DNA of 12,919 bases from Oscillospiraceae bacterium (GTDB lineage: Bacteria > Bacillota > Clostridia > Oscillospirales > Oscillospiraceae): NCBI GenBank assembly GCA_020025655.1, contig JAHHRR010000048.1:1-12919 (forward strand), read 5' to 3'. The translations under genes were made by a program, and so were the position numbers. The notes beneath the pieces were generated by a model. That model made no database searches. It saw only the letters and a list, made by a program, of their open reading frames with translations, and had not been told where the DNA came from. Position 1 is the first letter of the stretch. Each line of letters opens with the position of its first letter. Below are positions 1-6,810 of the stretch, one piece after another.

Positions 1-11
1 GCGGTAGTACC

Positions 12-35
12 AGCCTCGCCCATCAGTGGCAGGCT
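12..35 (+). other. Hairpin in a possible structured RNA at the left edge
   Basis: AGCCT (12-16) and GCC (18-20) pair with GGC (28-30) and AGGCT (31-35), leaving one bulged C and a 7-nt loop. A rightward terminator follows at 52-86. Together they look like the 3' end of a structured non-coding RNA or untranslated leader that starts left of the window. I could not match it to a known RNA family, and no convincing codon pattern is visible in bases 1-51. Confidence 0.3.
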
Positions 36-51
36 ATCGTCAAGGTTCCCC

Positions 52-86
52 GTGGCAGACCTTGTGAGCGGTGCTGCCGCTTTTTT
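52..86 (+). terminator. Rho-independent terminator of a rightward transcript from outside the window
   Basis: The stem pairs GTGGCAG (52-58) plus ACC (59-61) with GGT (70-72) plus CTGCCGC (74-80), with one bulged G, one G-T wobble and an 8-nt loop, followed by T6 (81-86). The T-run gives the rightward orientation. The last T's overlap the stop codon of the leftward mutarotase gene (85-87). In the leftward direction no T-run follows the hairpin, so it is not an obvious terminator for the sugar operon. Confidence 0.65.
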
Positions 87-963
87 AATTTATTTTTATA
101 CTCCAGCTGTTTTCATAAGTTTCACCCTTTGGAAGGTAAATATAATCGCTTCTGCAGGAAATTTCTTCATTTATCCCGTGTCTTCCGGGGAGCGAACTCC
201 ACGGCTCTATGCATACAAAGCCTGCGTCTGTATTAGGCGTATGCCACAGCCCAAGATAAGGCATCTGCGGAAACTCCATCTCGATTTGCGAACCGGTATT
301 TACGGATTTGAGCTTAAGACTTCTTGGCATATCCCGAAGTACGATTGCGTCATCATCAAAAAGATCATGTTTAAGCCTTAAGATTCTGCCCTTCTCCAGT
401 GGGAAAGGGCTGTCCATGCAGTTTATAAGCAAATCCTCTGAAAATCCCACTCTGTAAGGGGCGGAGCTTTGAGAAAACTCTATGAAGTAATCCTCAAAAT
501 GCTCATTTTCATTTAACGGCAGCTTTATTCCCGGATGCCCGCCAACCCCGAATGGCATCAGCTCATCACTGAGATTCTTTACCCGATATGTGATTTTAAG
601 CTTGTTCTCTGTAAGGCGGAAATCTATACCGAAATTAAATTCAAAAGGATATTGCCTGAGGCTCTCTTCTGAGCTGTCCAGTTCAAGCCTGAGAAAATCG
701 TCTCGCTTATCTGTCACATCGAACTTCGACCCAGCCGCAAATCCGTGTATACCCATTTTATATACCTTGGATTTATAAAGGTACTGCTCATCCTTCATTC
801 TCCCTATTACAGGAAAAAGCACCGGCGCTCTGTCCTTCCAGTATTTTTCATCGCCCTGCCAAAGATATTCCTTTCCCTCTCGGGATTTAATGCTCATCAG
901 CTGGGCACCTAATGCAGATATTTCAGCGCTGAGCTTCTGGTTTTTTATAAGTAAATTTTCCAT
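85..963 (-). CDS. Aldose 1-epimerase family protein (mutarotase, LacX-like)
   Basis: This 292-residue protein has the layout of the LacX-like branch of aldose 1-epimerases, which interconvert alpha and beta anomers of free aldoses in the cytosol. Visible marks are LWQGD (34-38) with APVLFPVIGR (46-55), HGF with His73, GGHPG with His143, and a C-terminal FVCIEPW containing Glu253. These fit the two catalytic histidines and the glutamate base of the family. The length is normal for the group. The start is ATG at 963 behind AAGGGG. It is the last gene of the leftward operon, but a 13-bp hairpin (988-1017) lies just ahead of its ribosome binding site, so it may be expressed less than, or separately from, the upstream genes. 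A mutarotase fits a pathway that begins with an imported free aldose. The specific sugar cannot be read from the sequence. Confidence 0.88.
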   Translation of the reverse strand: MENLLIKNQKLSAEISALGAQLMSIKSREGKEYLWQGDEKYWKDRAPVLFPVIGRMKDEQYLYKSKVYKMGIHGFAAGSKFDVTDKRDDFLRLELDSSEESLRQYPFEFNFGIDFRLTENKLKITYRVKNLSDELMPFGVGGHPGIKLPLNENEHFEDYFIEFSQSSAPYRVGFSEDLLINCMDSPFPLEKGRILRLKHDLFDDDAIVLRDMPRSLKLKSVNTGSQIEMEFPQMPYLGLWHTPNTDAGFVCIEPWSSLPGRHGINEEISCRSDYIYLPKGETYENSWSIKIN

Positions 964-987
964 TTTCGAGCCCCTTTTCCATATAAC

Positions 988-1017
988 AAAAATGCCCGTG
1001 GCAGCACGGGCATTTTT
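988..1017 (-). terminator. Internal terminator or attenuating hairpin ahead of the mutarotase gene
   Basis: A perfect 13-bp inverted repeat (988-1000 with 1005-1017, loop GCAG) with GC core GCCCGTG lies between the isomerase stop (1036) and the mutarotase start (963). Read leftward it is followed by T5 and then GTTAT; read rightward it is also followed by T's. It therefore looks like an intrinsic terminator, possibly leaky. It sits only about 24 nt before the start codon, just upstream of the ribosome binding site. Confidence 0.7.
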
Positions 1018-1035
1018 TGTCTTTTTTGTTTATCC

Positions 1036-2247
1036 TTACTTGCTGTGTCCTATGGCGGGAGTATTCAGGTACATATCCTTGCCGAAATACTTGTAAAGTT
1101 CCAGATCAATGTCACCGGTATTTTCGATCCAGTAGCCTTCTCTTGCCTTATCGCAGACAACAAGCAGCTCATCGTCACAGCTGTTAAGGTCGCATCTGCC
1201 GCCGATTACCTTATTTCCGTTAACTGTGCCGGTGCCCTTCCAAACAAAGATGTTATGTACGCCGATTTCCTTGCTGAAGAACTTCTGGCCCGGATGGAGT
1301 ATCAGGCGCTTGCCGCTGAACTTAGTGCTGCCGTAGAAAATCCACTCCTCAAATACATCTCCCTGTCTTGTCTCCTCAACAGGCTTGGGGAAAAGATGGC
1401 GATGCTCAAAGAATGCAGGATCAGAACTTGCCTCCCAGTCAATCTGGTGGAGAGCTGCCAGCTCAACGCTGCCGTACTTTTCAATCGCTTCAGGAGCTAC
1501 ATCCTTTTCCAGCATATGCTTCGGAACATCATAGCCCTCAACCTTGGGCTGGAACATGGTACCTACATCAGAGGATTCCTGAAGTTCCATGGTAAGAGCG
1601 GTACCGGGGGCGTGGAGTATACCCGAATCAAGGAAGAAGCCCTCACCGGGAACATTCTGGTATGCAAAGCTGTATTTGAGGACATCCTCATCCTTGCAAT
1701 TCCATTCCTTTAAAATAGGCATGAATATATCATACTGAAGCCCCTGCTCCACTATGTATCTATGGACGCCGAAGAAAGTCTCAGGATGGTTTCCCAGAGG
1801 TGCATCAAGGAAGTGATAGGCCTCGTCCTTTGATCTCTTACCCTGAGTATTCAGATCCTCCTGTCTGGGGTGGATATGGAGGAAAAGTCTGGTCTTATAG
1901 TCGTAAATCTTAACAAGGCGTCCCAGACAATCGTGATCCTTAGAGTATTCCTCGCCCAGAATCTCAACCTTACAGGCCTTGAGTGCCTCGGGGATTGTAA
2001 TATTCTCGCCGGGGATGTCCAGATAGGAAATACCTTCATCCGGCACATCTATGGTGTTTACAACGTGTGTCTCAGAGCAAAACCATCTTTCAATAATTTC
2101 GCCCCGCTCGCCGCAGTCGTAATCCTCTTCCTTCAGATTAAGTCTATGGCCGCCTGCCAGAAAGTCATGAGAAACCCATGCGGGCCGAAGTCTTAAAACA
2201 CCGTCATTTTCTTTTATAAATTTCTCTACAATTGCTTTGGTATCCAT
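1036..2247 (-). CDS. Class I phosphomannose-isomerase-like cupin enzyme, probable aldose-ketose isomerase
   Basis: This 403-residue protein resembles class I mannose-6-phosphate isomerases, zinc cupins that interconvert aldoses and ketoses. Candidate metal ligands are His124 and His126 in LHIHP, Glu142 in KDEAYHFLD, and His212 in GILHAPG. These line up with the Gln-x-His, Glu and His ligands of the family, with a histidine where the classical enzyme has glutamine. A second, C-terminal cupin-like half runs from about residue 300 to 390. The ATG at 2247 follows a strong AAGGAGG. A small hairpin (2262-2281) lies in the 67-nt gap after the transketolase C-half gene. Next to a xylulokinase-type kinase and a mutarotase, it is the best candidate for the aldose-to-ketose step of this pathway. 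Class I PMI-like enzymes are known to act on free pentoses such as D-lyxose and ribose, so a non-phosphorylated substrate is plausible. Fructose-6-phosphate/mannose-6-phosphate isomerisation remains possible. Confidence 0.75.
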   Translation of the reverse strand: MDTKAIVEKFIKENDGVLRLRPAWVSHDFLAGGHRLNLKEEDYDCGERGEIIERWFCSETHVVNTIDVPDEGISYLDIPGENITIPEALKACKVEILGEEYSKDHDCLGRLVKIYDYKTRLFLHIHPRQEDLNTQGKRSKDEAYHFLDAPLGNHPETFFGVHRYIVEQGLQYDIFMPILKEWNCKDEDVLKYSFAYQNVPGEGFFLDSGILHAPGTALTMELQESSDVGTMFQPKVEGYDVPKHMLEKDVAPEAIEKYGSVELAALHQIDWEASSDPAFFEHRHLFPKPVEETRQGDVFEEWIFYGSTKFSGKRLILHPGQKFFSKEIGVHNIFVWKGTGTVNGNKVIGGRCDLNSCDDELLVVCDKAREGYWIENTGDIDLELYKYFGKDMYLNTPAIGHSK

Positions 2248-2314
2248 AAGAAGCCTCCTTAATTTTCCGGTTCCGAAAAATATTTTATTATCTAAAGGCC
2301 CGACAGAGCTTTAT

Positions 2315-3283
2315 TCAGCGCTTAGTCAGGGCAGCTTTTTTCTCAATTACTGATTTAGCAGCTTTTACTATATCCTCCGCAGTCATTCCGAAGCGCTCCA
2401 TCAGGAAGTTTTTGTCACCAACCTGACCGAAACGGTCTCTGCTGCCGATTCTCATAAGGGGTACCGGATAGTTTTCAGATAAAACCTCTGCCACCGCCGA
2501 GCCAAGACCGCCGATTATATTGTGGTTTTCGGCACTTACAACTGCTCCGGTTTTGGCTGCACTGGAAATCAGAAGCTCTTTGTCTATTGGCTTTACGGTG
2601 AACATATCAATTATTTCAGCTTCAATTCCCTCTCCGGCGAGCATTTCCCCCGCTTTAACCGCCTCATATACTTCTATGCCTGATGCAGCGATTGTCACAT
2701 CTTTTCCTTCTTTGAGAACTATTCCCTTTCCTATCTGAAAATCCTTCTTTTCGTCATAAATATAGTCTTTAAGCTTTCTGGGGAAGCGAATATATGTCAT
2801 TCCGTAATACTCAGTGCAGGCCTTCATGGCAAATTTAAGGAGATTCGGCTCTGCAATATCCAGTATCGTCATTTCAGGGAAAGCTCTGAAAACTGCCATA
2901 TCCTCAAGGGGCATATGTGTTCCGCCGTTTGCCTCTGCGCAAACGCCCGGGTCAGAACCCAGTATCTTAACATTGGCCTTATTGTAGCATCCGGACAAAA
3001 ACACCTGATCTGCGCAGCGTCTTGTGGCGAAGGTTCCGAAGCTGTGTACAAACGGTATCTTTCCCTTAACTGACATTCCCGCTGCAACGCCGACCATGTT
3101 TGCTTCCATAATTCCGATATCTATTGCCTGATTGGGCATTTCCTTTAAAAGCTTAGCAGTTTTTATTGCGCCTCCCAGATCTGCCTCAAGATACATAATA
3201 TCCGGGTTATTTTCCATAAGCTCCTGAAGAGTGTCCGCAAGTACAGCTCTCAGTTCCTTATCGCCTGTTTTTATCTCATTCAC
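2315..3283 (-). CDS. Transketolase C-terminal half (separate subunit)
   Basis: This 322-residue protein carries the pyrimidine-binding and C-terminal domains of a split transketolase; the thiamine diphosphate half is the upstream gene. The catalytic glutamate that activates the cofactor is Glu60 in DIGIMEANMVG. A GGTHMPLEDMAV segment (120-131) contains the active-site histidine region, and the C-terminal domain begins near residue 185. It is expected to pair with the N-half to move a two-carbon ketol unit between sugar phosphates. It starts with GTG at 3283, one base after the N-half stop; AGGGGG with 7-nt spacing supports this, and an ATG two bases earlier runs straight into a stop. Coupled translation and 1:1 production are likely. 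The NGGTH text differs from the GPTH-type text I recall for housekeeping transketolases, which suggests a specialised paralogue. A 1-deoxyxylulose-5-phosphate synthase is unlikely, because that is a single long chain. Confidence 0.9.
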   Translation of the reverse strand: MNEIKTGDKELRAVLADTLQELMENNPDIMYLEADLGGAIKTAKLLKEMPNQAIDIGIMEANMVGVAAGMSVKGKIPFVHSFGTFATRRCADQVFLSGCYNKANVKILGSDPGVCAEANGGTHMPLEDMAVFRAFPEMTILDIAEPNLLKFAMKACTEYYGMTYIRFPRKLKDYIYDEKKDFQIGKGIVLKEGKDVTIAASGIEVYEAVKAGEMLAGEGIEAEIIDMFTVKPIDKELLISSAAKTGAVVSAENHNIIGGLGSAVAEVLSENYPVPLMRIGSRDRFGQVGDKNFLMERFGMTAEDIVKAAKSVIEKKAALTKR

Positions 3284-3284
3284 A

Positions 3285-4130
3285 TCAATACCCCCTAAGC
3301 TCTCTGCGCTTCATTTCCAGTTCTTCAAGCGTTTCCTCAAGGTCCTGAGCACTTACAGAAACCGAGTGACAGTTGGACATTTTTTCATATCTGCTTATTC
3401 CGGCGCCCTTAACAGTATGAAGAACAATTGCTGTGGGTCTGTCCTTCACAACCTTGGCCTTTTCGATTGCCTCGTAGATACATCCTGTGTCATTTCCCTT
3501 TTCAACCGAAACCACGTTAAAGCCGAAGGCGCCGAACTTATCTTCAATGCTTCCCAGCCTGCATATTTCGTCGGTTGTTCCGTCAAGCTGCTTTCCGTTT
3601 ACGTCAATAAAGGTTATTAAATTGCATAGATTCTGGTGTGCCGTAAACAGGGCAAATTCCCAGATTTGACCCTCTTCCAGTTCGCCGTCACCTAAAACAA
3701 GATATGTGTAGTTATTCTTGCCGTTGAGTTTGTCGCTGAATGCAGCTCCTGCTGCAAGAGAAGCCCCCTGTCCTAAAGAACCGGTGGTTAAATCCACGCC
3801 GGGAGTCCTCATTCTGTCGGTATGGCTGGGGAGGATAGAATCATTTCTGTTAAGCTTTAAAAGCTCCTCCTTTGGAAAGAATCCCTTTTCGGCAAGAGCC
3901 GCATACAATGCAGGGCCGGAGTGTCCTTTTGAGATAACAATATAATCTCTGTCTTCCATTTTGGGATTTTTGCTGTCAACATTCATAACTCCGCTGTAAA
4001 GCACAGCAATGGTGTCGGCTATGGATAAAGAACCGCCCACATGACCGCTCCCTTTTGAAGCAATGGCACGCATAATGTTTTCTCGAATATCAAGAGCAAA
4101 TAAATCCGCTTCTAATTTATTAAAATTCAT
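3285..4130 (-). CDS. Transketolase N-terminal half (thiamine diphosphate-binding subunit)
   Basis: From the ATG at 4130 this is a 281-residue protein of the split transketolase type found in many Bacillota and archaea. In numbering from the in-frame GTG at 4136 (two residues longer), visible motifs are GSGHVGGS (29-36), KGH (70-72), SHTDR (104-108), SLGQG (120-124), and the diphosphate/Mg motif GDGELEEGQIWE (149-160) ending with Asn180 in FIDVNGK. I prefer ATG 4130: the AGGGG that overlaps the kinase stop codon is 7 nt before it, but almost touches the GTG. The gap to the kinase is 10 bp, and the C-half follows after 1 bp. This is an operon-dedicated transketolase and probably acts on the kinase product, with xylulose-5-phosphate as donor or product. 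Confidence 0.92.
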   Translation of the reverse strand: MNFNKLEADLFALDIRENIMRAIASKGSGHVGGSLSIADTIAVLYSGVMNVDSKNPKMEDRDYIVISKGHSGPALYAALAEKGFFPKEELLKLNRNDSILPSHTDRMRTPGVDLTTGSLGQGASLAAGAAFSDKLNGKNNYTYLVLGDGELEEGQIWEFALFTAHQNLCNLITFIDVNGKQLDGTTDEICRLGSIEDKFGAFGFNVVSVEKGNDTGCIYEAIEKAKVVKDRPTAIVLHTVKGAGISRYEKMSNCHSVSVSAQDLEETLEELEMKRRELRGY

Positions 4131-4140
4131 GTGCACACCC

Positions 4141-5640
4141 CTAAATCAAATTATTTTTATGCATAAGTTCTTTTACGCATGGATAAATACTGTGGTAAAC
4201 CTGATAGCGATGCCTGTAAACTTCAAAATTCTTTGAGTTGGGGCAATACCTTTCCTCTTTATATCTCACCTGAGTAAGACAAGCCTCTTCGGCTGAGCTG
4301 AAAATCCCTGTTCCTATTCCTGCTATAAGGCAGGCGCCCAGAGATGCCTGCTCGCTTATTTCCGTAACTATAACTTCCTTTTCAAATATATCTGACTGAA
4401 TCTGCATCCAAAGCGGGCTTCTTGCGCCACCGCCGCAGGAAACAACAGTGTCGTTTTTAATGCCGCAGTCTTCGATCAGCCGCTCCGCATCTTTCAGTGC
4501 AAAGGTCACACCCTCAAGCACTGCCCGTATCATGTGCCGCTTATCGTGGATGTGCTTCAGGCCGAAGAACATACCGCTGGCATTATAATCCATATGCGGG
4601 GCACGCTCGCCGCCAAGATAAGGCAGGAAAATAACTCCGTCGCTGCCGGGGTTAATCTGCGCCGCCATACTATTAACACTGTCATAGTCATTTCCCTCAA
4701 GTATTTTGTTTCTTAACCAGCTGAGAGAAAGACCTCCGGACAAAATGGCACCTGCCAGAAGATAGGATTTATCTATGGCGTTGCAGAATTCCTGCATCCG
4801 AAGCTCAGGGTCGAATATATCGGTTTTGCAGCAGCAGTTATAATTTGCGCTGGTGCCAATATTGGCAGTGCTGATGCCCTCACGATAAGCTCCGCAGCCA
4901 AGCATCATGGCCGCCAGATCTCCGCAGCCGTAAACTGCCCTTATGCCCTTTTTAAGTCCGGTTTCTGCACTTGCCTCGGCGCAGACTGTTCCTGCAATTT
5001 CAAATGCCTCATGGCATTGAGGGAAAATGCTTCTGTCAAGGCCCATTCGCCCCAGCTCATCATAATTCCAGTCTCTTTTTTCAAAATCAAAGCCGAACAT
5101 CGAGGAGGCATCTGACATATCCGTACCGCTGAAATCGCCGGTGAGCTTAGCTCGAATGTAGTCCTTGGGTGAACAAATTCTTCTGATTTTTCTATATACA
5201 TCCGGTTTTAGTTCCTTGATCCAAAGCAGGGAGGGCACTCCGAAGCCTGTGAACGGTCTGTTATGGAAAAGCCTTGCCGTATCCCGAAAGCTGTACAGTG
5301 AATTTATTTTTTCAACCTGCGGGCCGGAGCGCTGGTCTACCCATATTATTGCGTTGCATACGGGCTGATTATTTTCATCAAGTGCAACAAGTCCGTGCAT
5401 CTGGCCGGAAAAGCCTATGGCCTCTATTGAATCGAACTCCCGTCTATTAGAGAGCTTCATTTTATCCAGCAGAGACTTCAGGGCGTTCCACCAGTCCTCC
5501 GGACGCTGCTCTGCATAGTCGATTTCAGGTATAAGGATTTCATATCCGGCTGCATCTGAAAAGACGCAGCCCTTCTCGGTGTCAAGCAGCATGGCCTTCA
5601 CACTTTGTGTGCCTAAATCTATTCCCAGAATTACACTCAT
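4141..5640 (-). CDS. xylB: FGGY-family carbohydrate kinase, xylulokinase type
   Basis: This 499-residue, full-length kinase has two actin-like ATPase domains. Domain 1 begins GIDLGTQSVKAML (6-18) and contains GQMHG (79-83), typical of xylulokinases, and the segment WVDQR (100-104). TDMSDAS (173-179) is also xylulokinase-like. GCGDLAAMMLG (238-248) holds the likely catalytic base Asp241, followed by the phosphate loop NIGTSANY. Domain 2 has FLPYLGGERAPHMD and SCGGGARSPLW. It should phosphorylate a ketose, most simply D-xylulose to xylulose-5-phosphate; related FGGY kinases use other pentuloses, so the exact substrate is open. It is the first gene of the leftward operon. The ATG at 5640 follows AAAGGAG, and the promoter lies at 5737-5766. 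Its stop codon TAG forms part of the ribosome binding site of the next gene. Confidence 0.88.
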   Translation of the reverse strand: MSVILGIDLGTQSVKAMLLDTEKGCVFSDAAGYEILIPEIDYAEQRPEDWWNALKSLLDKMKLSNRREFDSIEAIGFSGQMHGLVALDENNQPVCNAIIWVDQRSGPQVEKINSLYSFRDTARLFHNRPFTGFGVPSLLWIKELKPDVYRKIRRICSPKDYIRAKLTGDFSGTDMSDASSMFGFDFEKRDWNYDELGRMGLDRSIFPQCHEAFEIAGTVCAEASAETGLKKGIRAVYGCGDLAAMMLGCGAYREGISTANIGTSANYNCCCKTDIFDPELRMQEFCNAIDKSYLLAGAILSGGLSLSWLRNKILEGNDYDSVNSMAAQINPGSDGVIFLPYLGGERAPHMDYNASGMFFGLKHIHDKRHMIRAVLEGVTFALKDAERLIEDCGIKNDTVVSCGGGARSPLWMQIQSDIFEKEVIVTEISEQASLGACLIAGIGTGIFSSAEEACLTQVRYKEERYCPNSKNFEVYRHRYQVYHSIYPCVKELMHKNNLI

Positions 5641-5696
5641 TACATCGCTCCTTTCTGAAGGTGCTGAGTGGTTTCAATCATAATTTGCTAATTTTT

Positions 5697-5713
5697 CAAT
5701 CTATTTTGATTGT
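5697..5713. promoter_or_regulatory. Candidate downstream operator of the kinase operon
   Basis: CAATC-N6-GATTG is an inverted repeat centred about 25 bp downstream of the predicted leftward transcription start. The 17-mer matches the better site at 11331-11347 in 13 of 17 positions. Its position would suit a repressor, but in DNA this AT-rich some similarity is expected by chance. Confidence 0.35.
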
Positions 5714-5736
5714 ATCAATTAGCCCTCTTTTTAATG

Positions 5737-5766
5737 ATAATAGCAAGTTTTATAGCTATATGTCAA
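5737..5766 (-). promoter_or_regulatory. Sigma-A-type promoter of the kinase-transketolase operon
   Basis: On the minus strand a perfect -35 TTGACA (complement of 5761-5766) is followed after 18 bp by TATTAT (complement of 5737-5742), five of six to consensus. Transcription would start near 5730, about 90 bp before the kinase ATG. The importer promoter has the same -35 and the same spacing. Confidence 0.75.
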
Positions 5767-5851
5767 CACGGATTTGTATTTTCTACTTTCCACATAATAT
5801 TGTTCTCACTTTCTTGGGTGCTTTAGCTTAATTGCAATCAATTCTAATCAT
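5767..5851 (-). promoter_or_regulatory. Conserved upstream regulatory block, copy A
   Basis: Together with the promoter (5737-5766) this aligns without gaps to 11396-11510. Two parts are strongly conserved: the stretch beside the -35 (to about 5800) and a distal part (about 5811-5851), separated by about ten diverged bases. The distal part ends in a 20-mer (5832-5851) identical in both copies. On the minus strand it reads TGATT twice with a 10-bp period, one helical turn. The position, upstream of -35, suits an activator or a looping repressor. Confidence 0.7.
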
Positions 5852-5887
5852 AGATTTCTTTATCTGTCAAATCATCGCTCATACTTA

Positions 5888-5916
5888 TTGACAGTATCTT
5901 AATAATAATGTATAAT
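5888..5916 (+). promoter_or_regulatory. Perfect-consensus promoter of the deoR-deoC operon
   Basis: TTGACA (5888-5893), a 17-bp spacer and TATAAT (5911-5916) match the vegetative sigma consensus exactly. The start would be near 5923, giving a leader of about 60 nt before the regulator ATG at 5983. A promoter this strong for a regulator suggests it is normally held down, perhaps by autoregulation. Confidence 0.85.
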
Positions 5917-5982
5917 CGATGCAAAAGAAAAGCTTAATTTTCCATTGTAATTCATCACTTTTTAAGTAAAAGGGGCTCTAAT

Positions 5983-6780
5983 ATGAACTCAAAGAATATT
6001 CCCAGCTATGCTGAGCGTGAAATGATTATACTTGATTATTTGGGCAAGCATGACATTGCATCCATAGACGAAATATGCAAGCTGCTCTCAGCATCTCCTG
6101 CAACTGTACGACGGGATTTCACCGCCATGAGCAACAACGGCCTGATTATCCGTTCCCGGGGTTATGTTAAGCTTGCAAATAAAAGCCCGCTCACCCCTGT
6201 TGCTCAGAGCACTATCATCGATAACAAAATTGATGAAGAAAAATCTATTATCGCAAAATATGCAGCAAGCTTTGTAAATGCCGGAGACTATGTTTTTATT
6301 GGCGCCGGAAAAACCTGCAACTTCTTTGCAAAATACATTAAGGATGTCGAGAAATTAACGGTAATAACAACAAATATCACCGTGGTGCTTGAGCTTATCT
6401 CCTGCCCCAATATCTCTCTCATTCTTCTCGGCGGAGAGGTTCATGCCGGTACAAACTTTATAGAGACTACCTCCCTGAGCTTTGAGCTGGAAAAGGAATT
6501 TGAAAGCCTTTATTTCGACAAGGTATTTATAACCGTCGACGGAATTGAATTTAACAGCGGCTACACTATCCGCAACCATATGCTCCTCCCTCTTTACTCA
6601 AAGCTTATCAATACCTCCCGAGAGTTCTTTTTATTTGCTGACAGCTATAAGTTCGGCAATCGGGCCTTCGTTCCTGTCTACGGCATGGATCAGATAAATA
6701 ATATCATCACCACCGACAAAATCCCCAAGGCCTATCTTGACTATTACCGTTCACACAATAAAACCCTTTATCTTGCCTAA
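5983..6780 (+). CDS. DeoR-family transcriptional regulator of the sugar locus
   Basis: This 265-residue protein has a DeoR-type winged helix-turn-helix at about residues 12-64, including SASPATVRRDFTAMSNNG (36-53), and a sugar-phosphate-sensing domain after about residue 85 with LLGGEV (148-153), DKVFITVDGI (179-188) and ADSYKFG (219-225). Length and layout are normal. The sensor loop reads FIGAGKT (105-111), where many relatives have an Asp-containing FLDSGTT-like text; the missing acid may mark a different effector. ATG 5983 follows AGGGG with 7-nt spacing. It is divergent from the kinase operon and 30 bp upstream of deoC. Most DeoR-family proteins are repressors released by a phosphorylated sugar intermediate, so I infer control of its own operon, the kinase operon and, through the shared cassette, the importer. 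Confidence 0.88.
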   Translation: MNSKNIPSYAEREMIILDYLGKHDIASIDEICKLLSASPATVRRDFTAMSNNGLIIRSRGYVKLANKSPLTPVAQSTIIDNKIDEEKSIIAKYAASFVNAGDYVFIGAGKTCNFFAKYIKDVEKLTVITTNITVVLELISCPNISLILLGGEVHAGTNFIETTSLSFELEKEFESLYFDKVFITVDGIEFNSGYTIRNHMLLPLYSKLINTSREFFLFADSYKFGNRAFVPVYGMDQINNIITTDKIPKAYLDYYRSHNKTLYLA

Positions 6781-6810
6781 TCTTAAATTTTTTATATTCA
6801 GGAGGAAATC

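Larger units (their letters stand above)
5641..5982. promoter_or_regulatory. Divergent control region between the kinase operon and the deoR-deoC operon
   Basis: This 342-bp AT-rich gap contains no gene I can support. From left to right it holds the kinase ribosome binding site (5646-5654), an imperfect operator-like site (5697-5713), the leftward promoter (5737-5766), a conserved upstream block (5767-5851) shared with the importer operon, the rightward promoter (5888-5916) and the regulator's ribosome binding site (5971-5975). I saw no catabolite-responsive element of the usual CcpA type. Confidence 0.85.

Noticed and set aside
52..381. A 109-codon plus-strand frame at the left edge
   Set aside because: It starts at a GTG within the terminator stem and runs antisense through the conserved C-terminus of the mutarotase.
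1045..1713. A 222-codon open frame on the plus strand
   Set aside because: It lies antisense within the PMI-like isomerase gene, has no plausible ribosome binding site and shows no recognisable domain.
5760..5831. A 23-codon plus-strand peptide frame upstream of the regulator (MSTRICIFYF...), partly alike in the second copy at 11420
   Set aside because: In the second copy it lacks ATG and ends differently. The similarity is explained by the conserved minus-strand promoter cassette that covers the same bases, and it lies upstream of the mapped plus-strand promoter.
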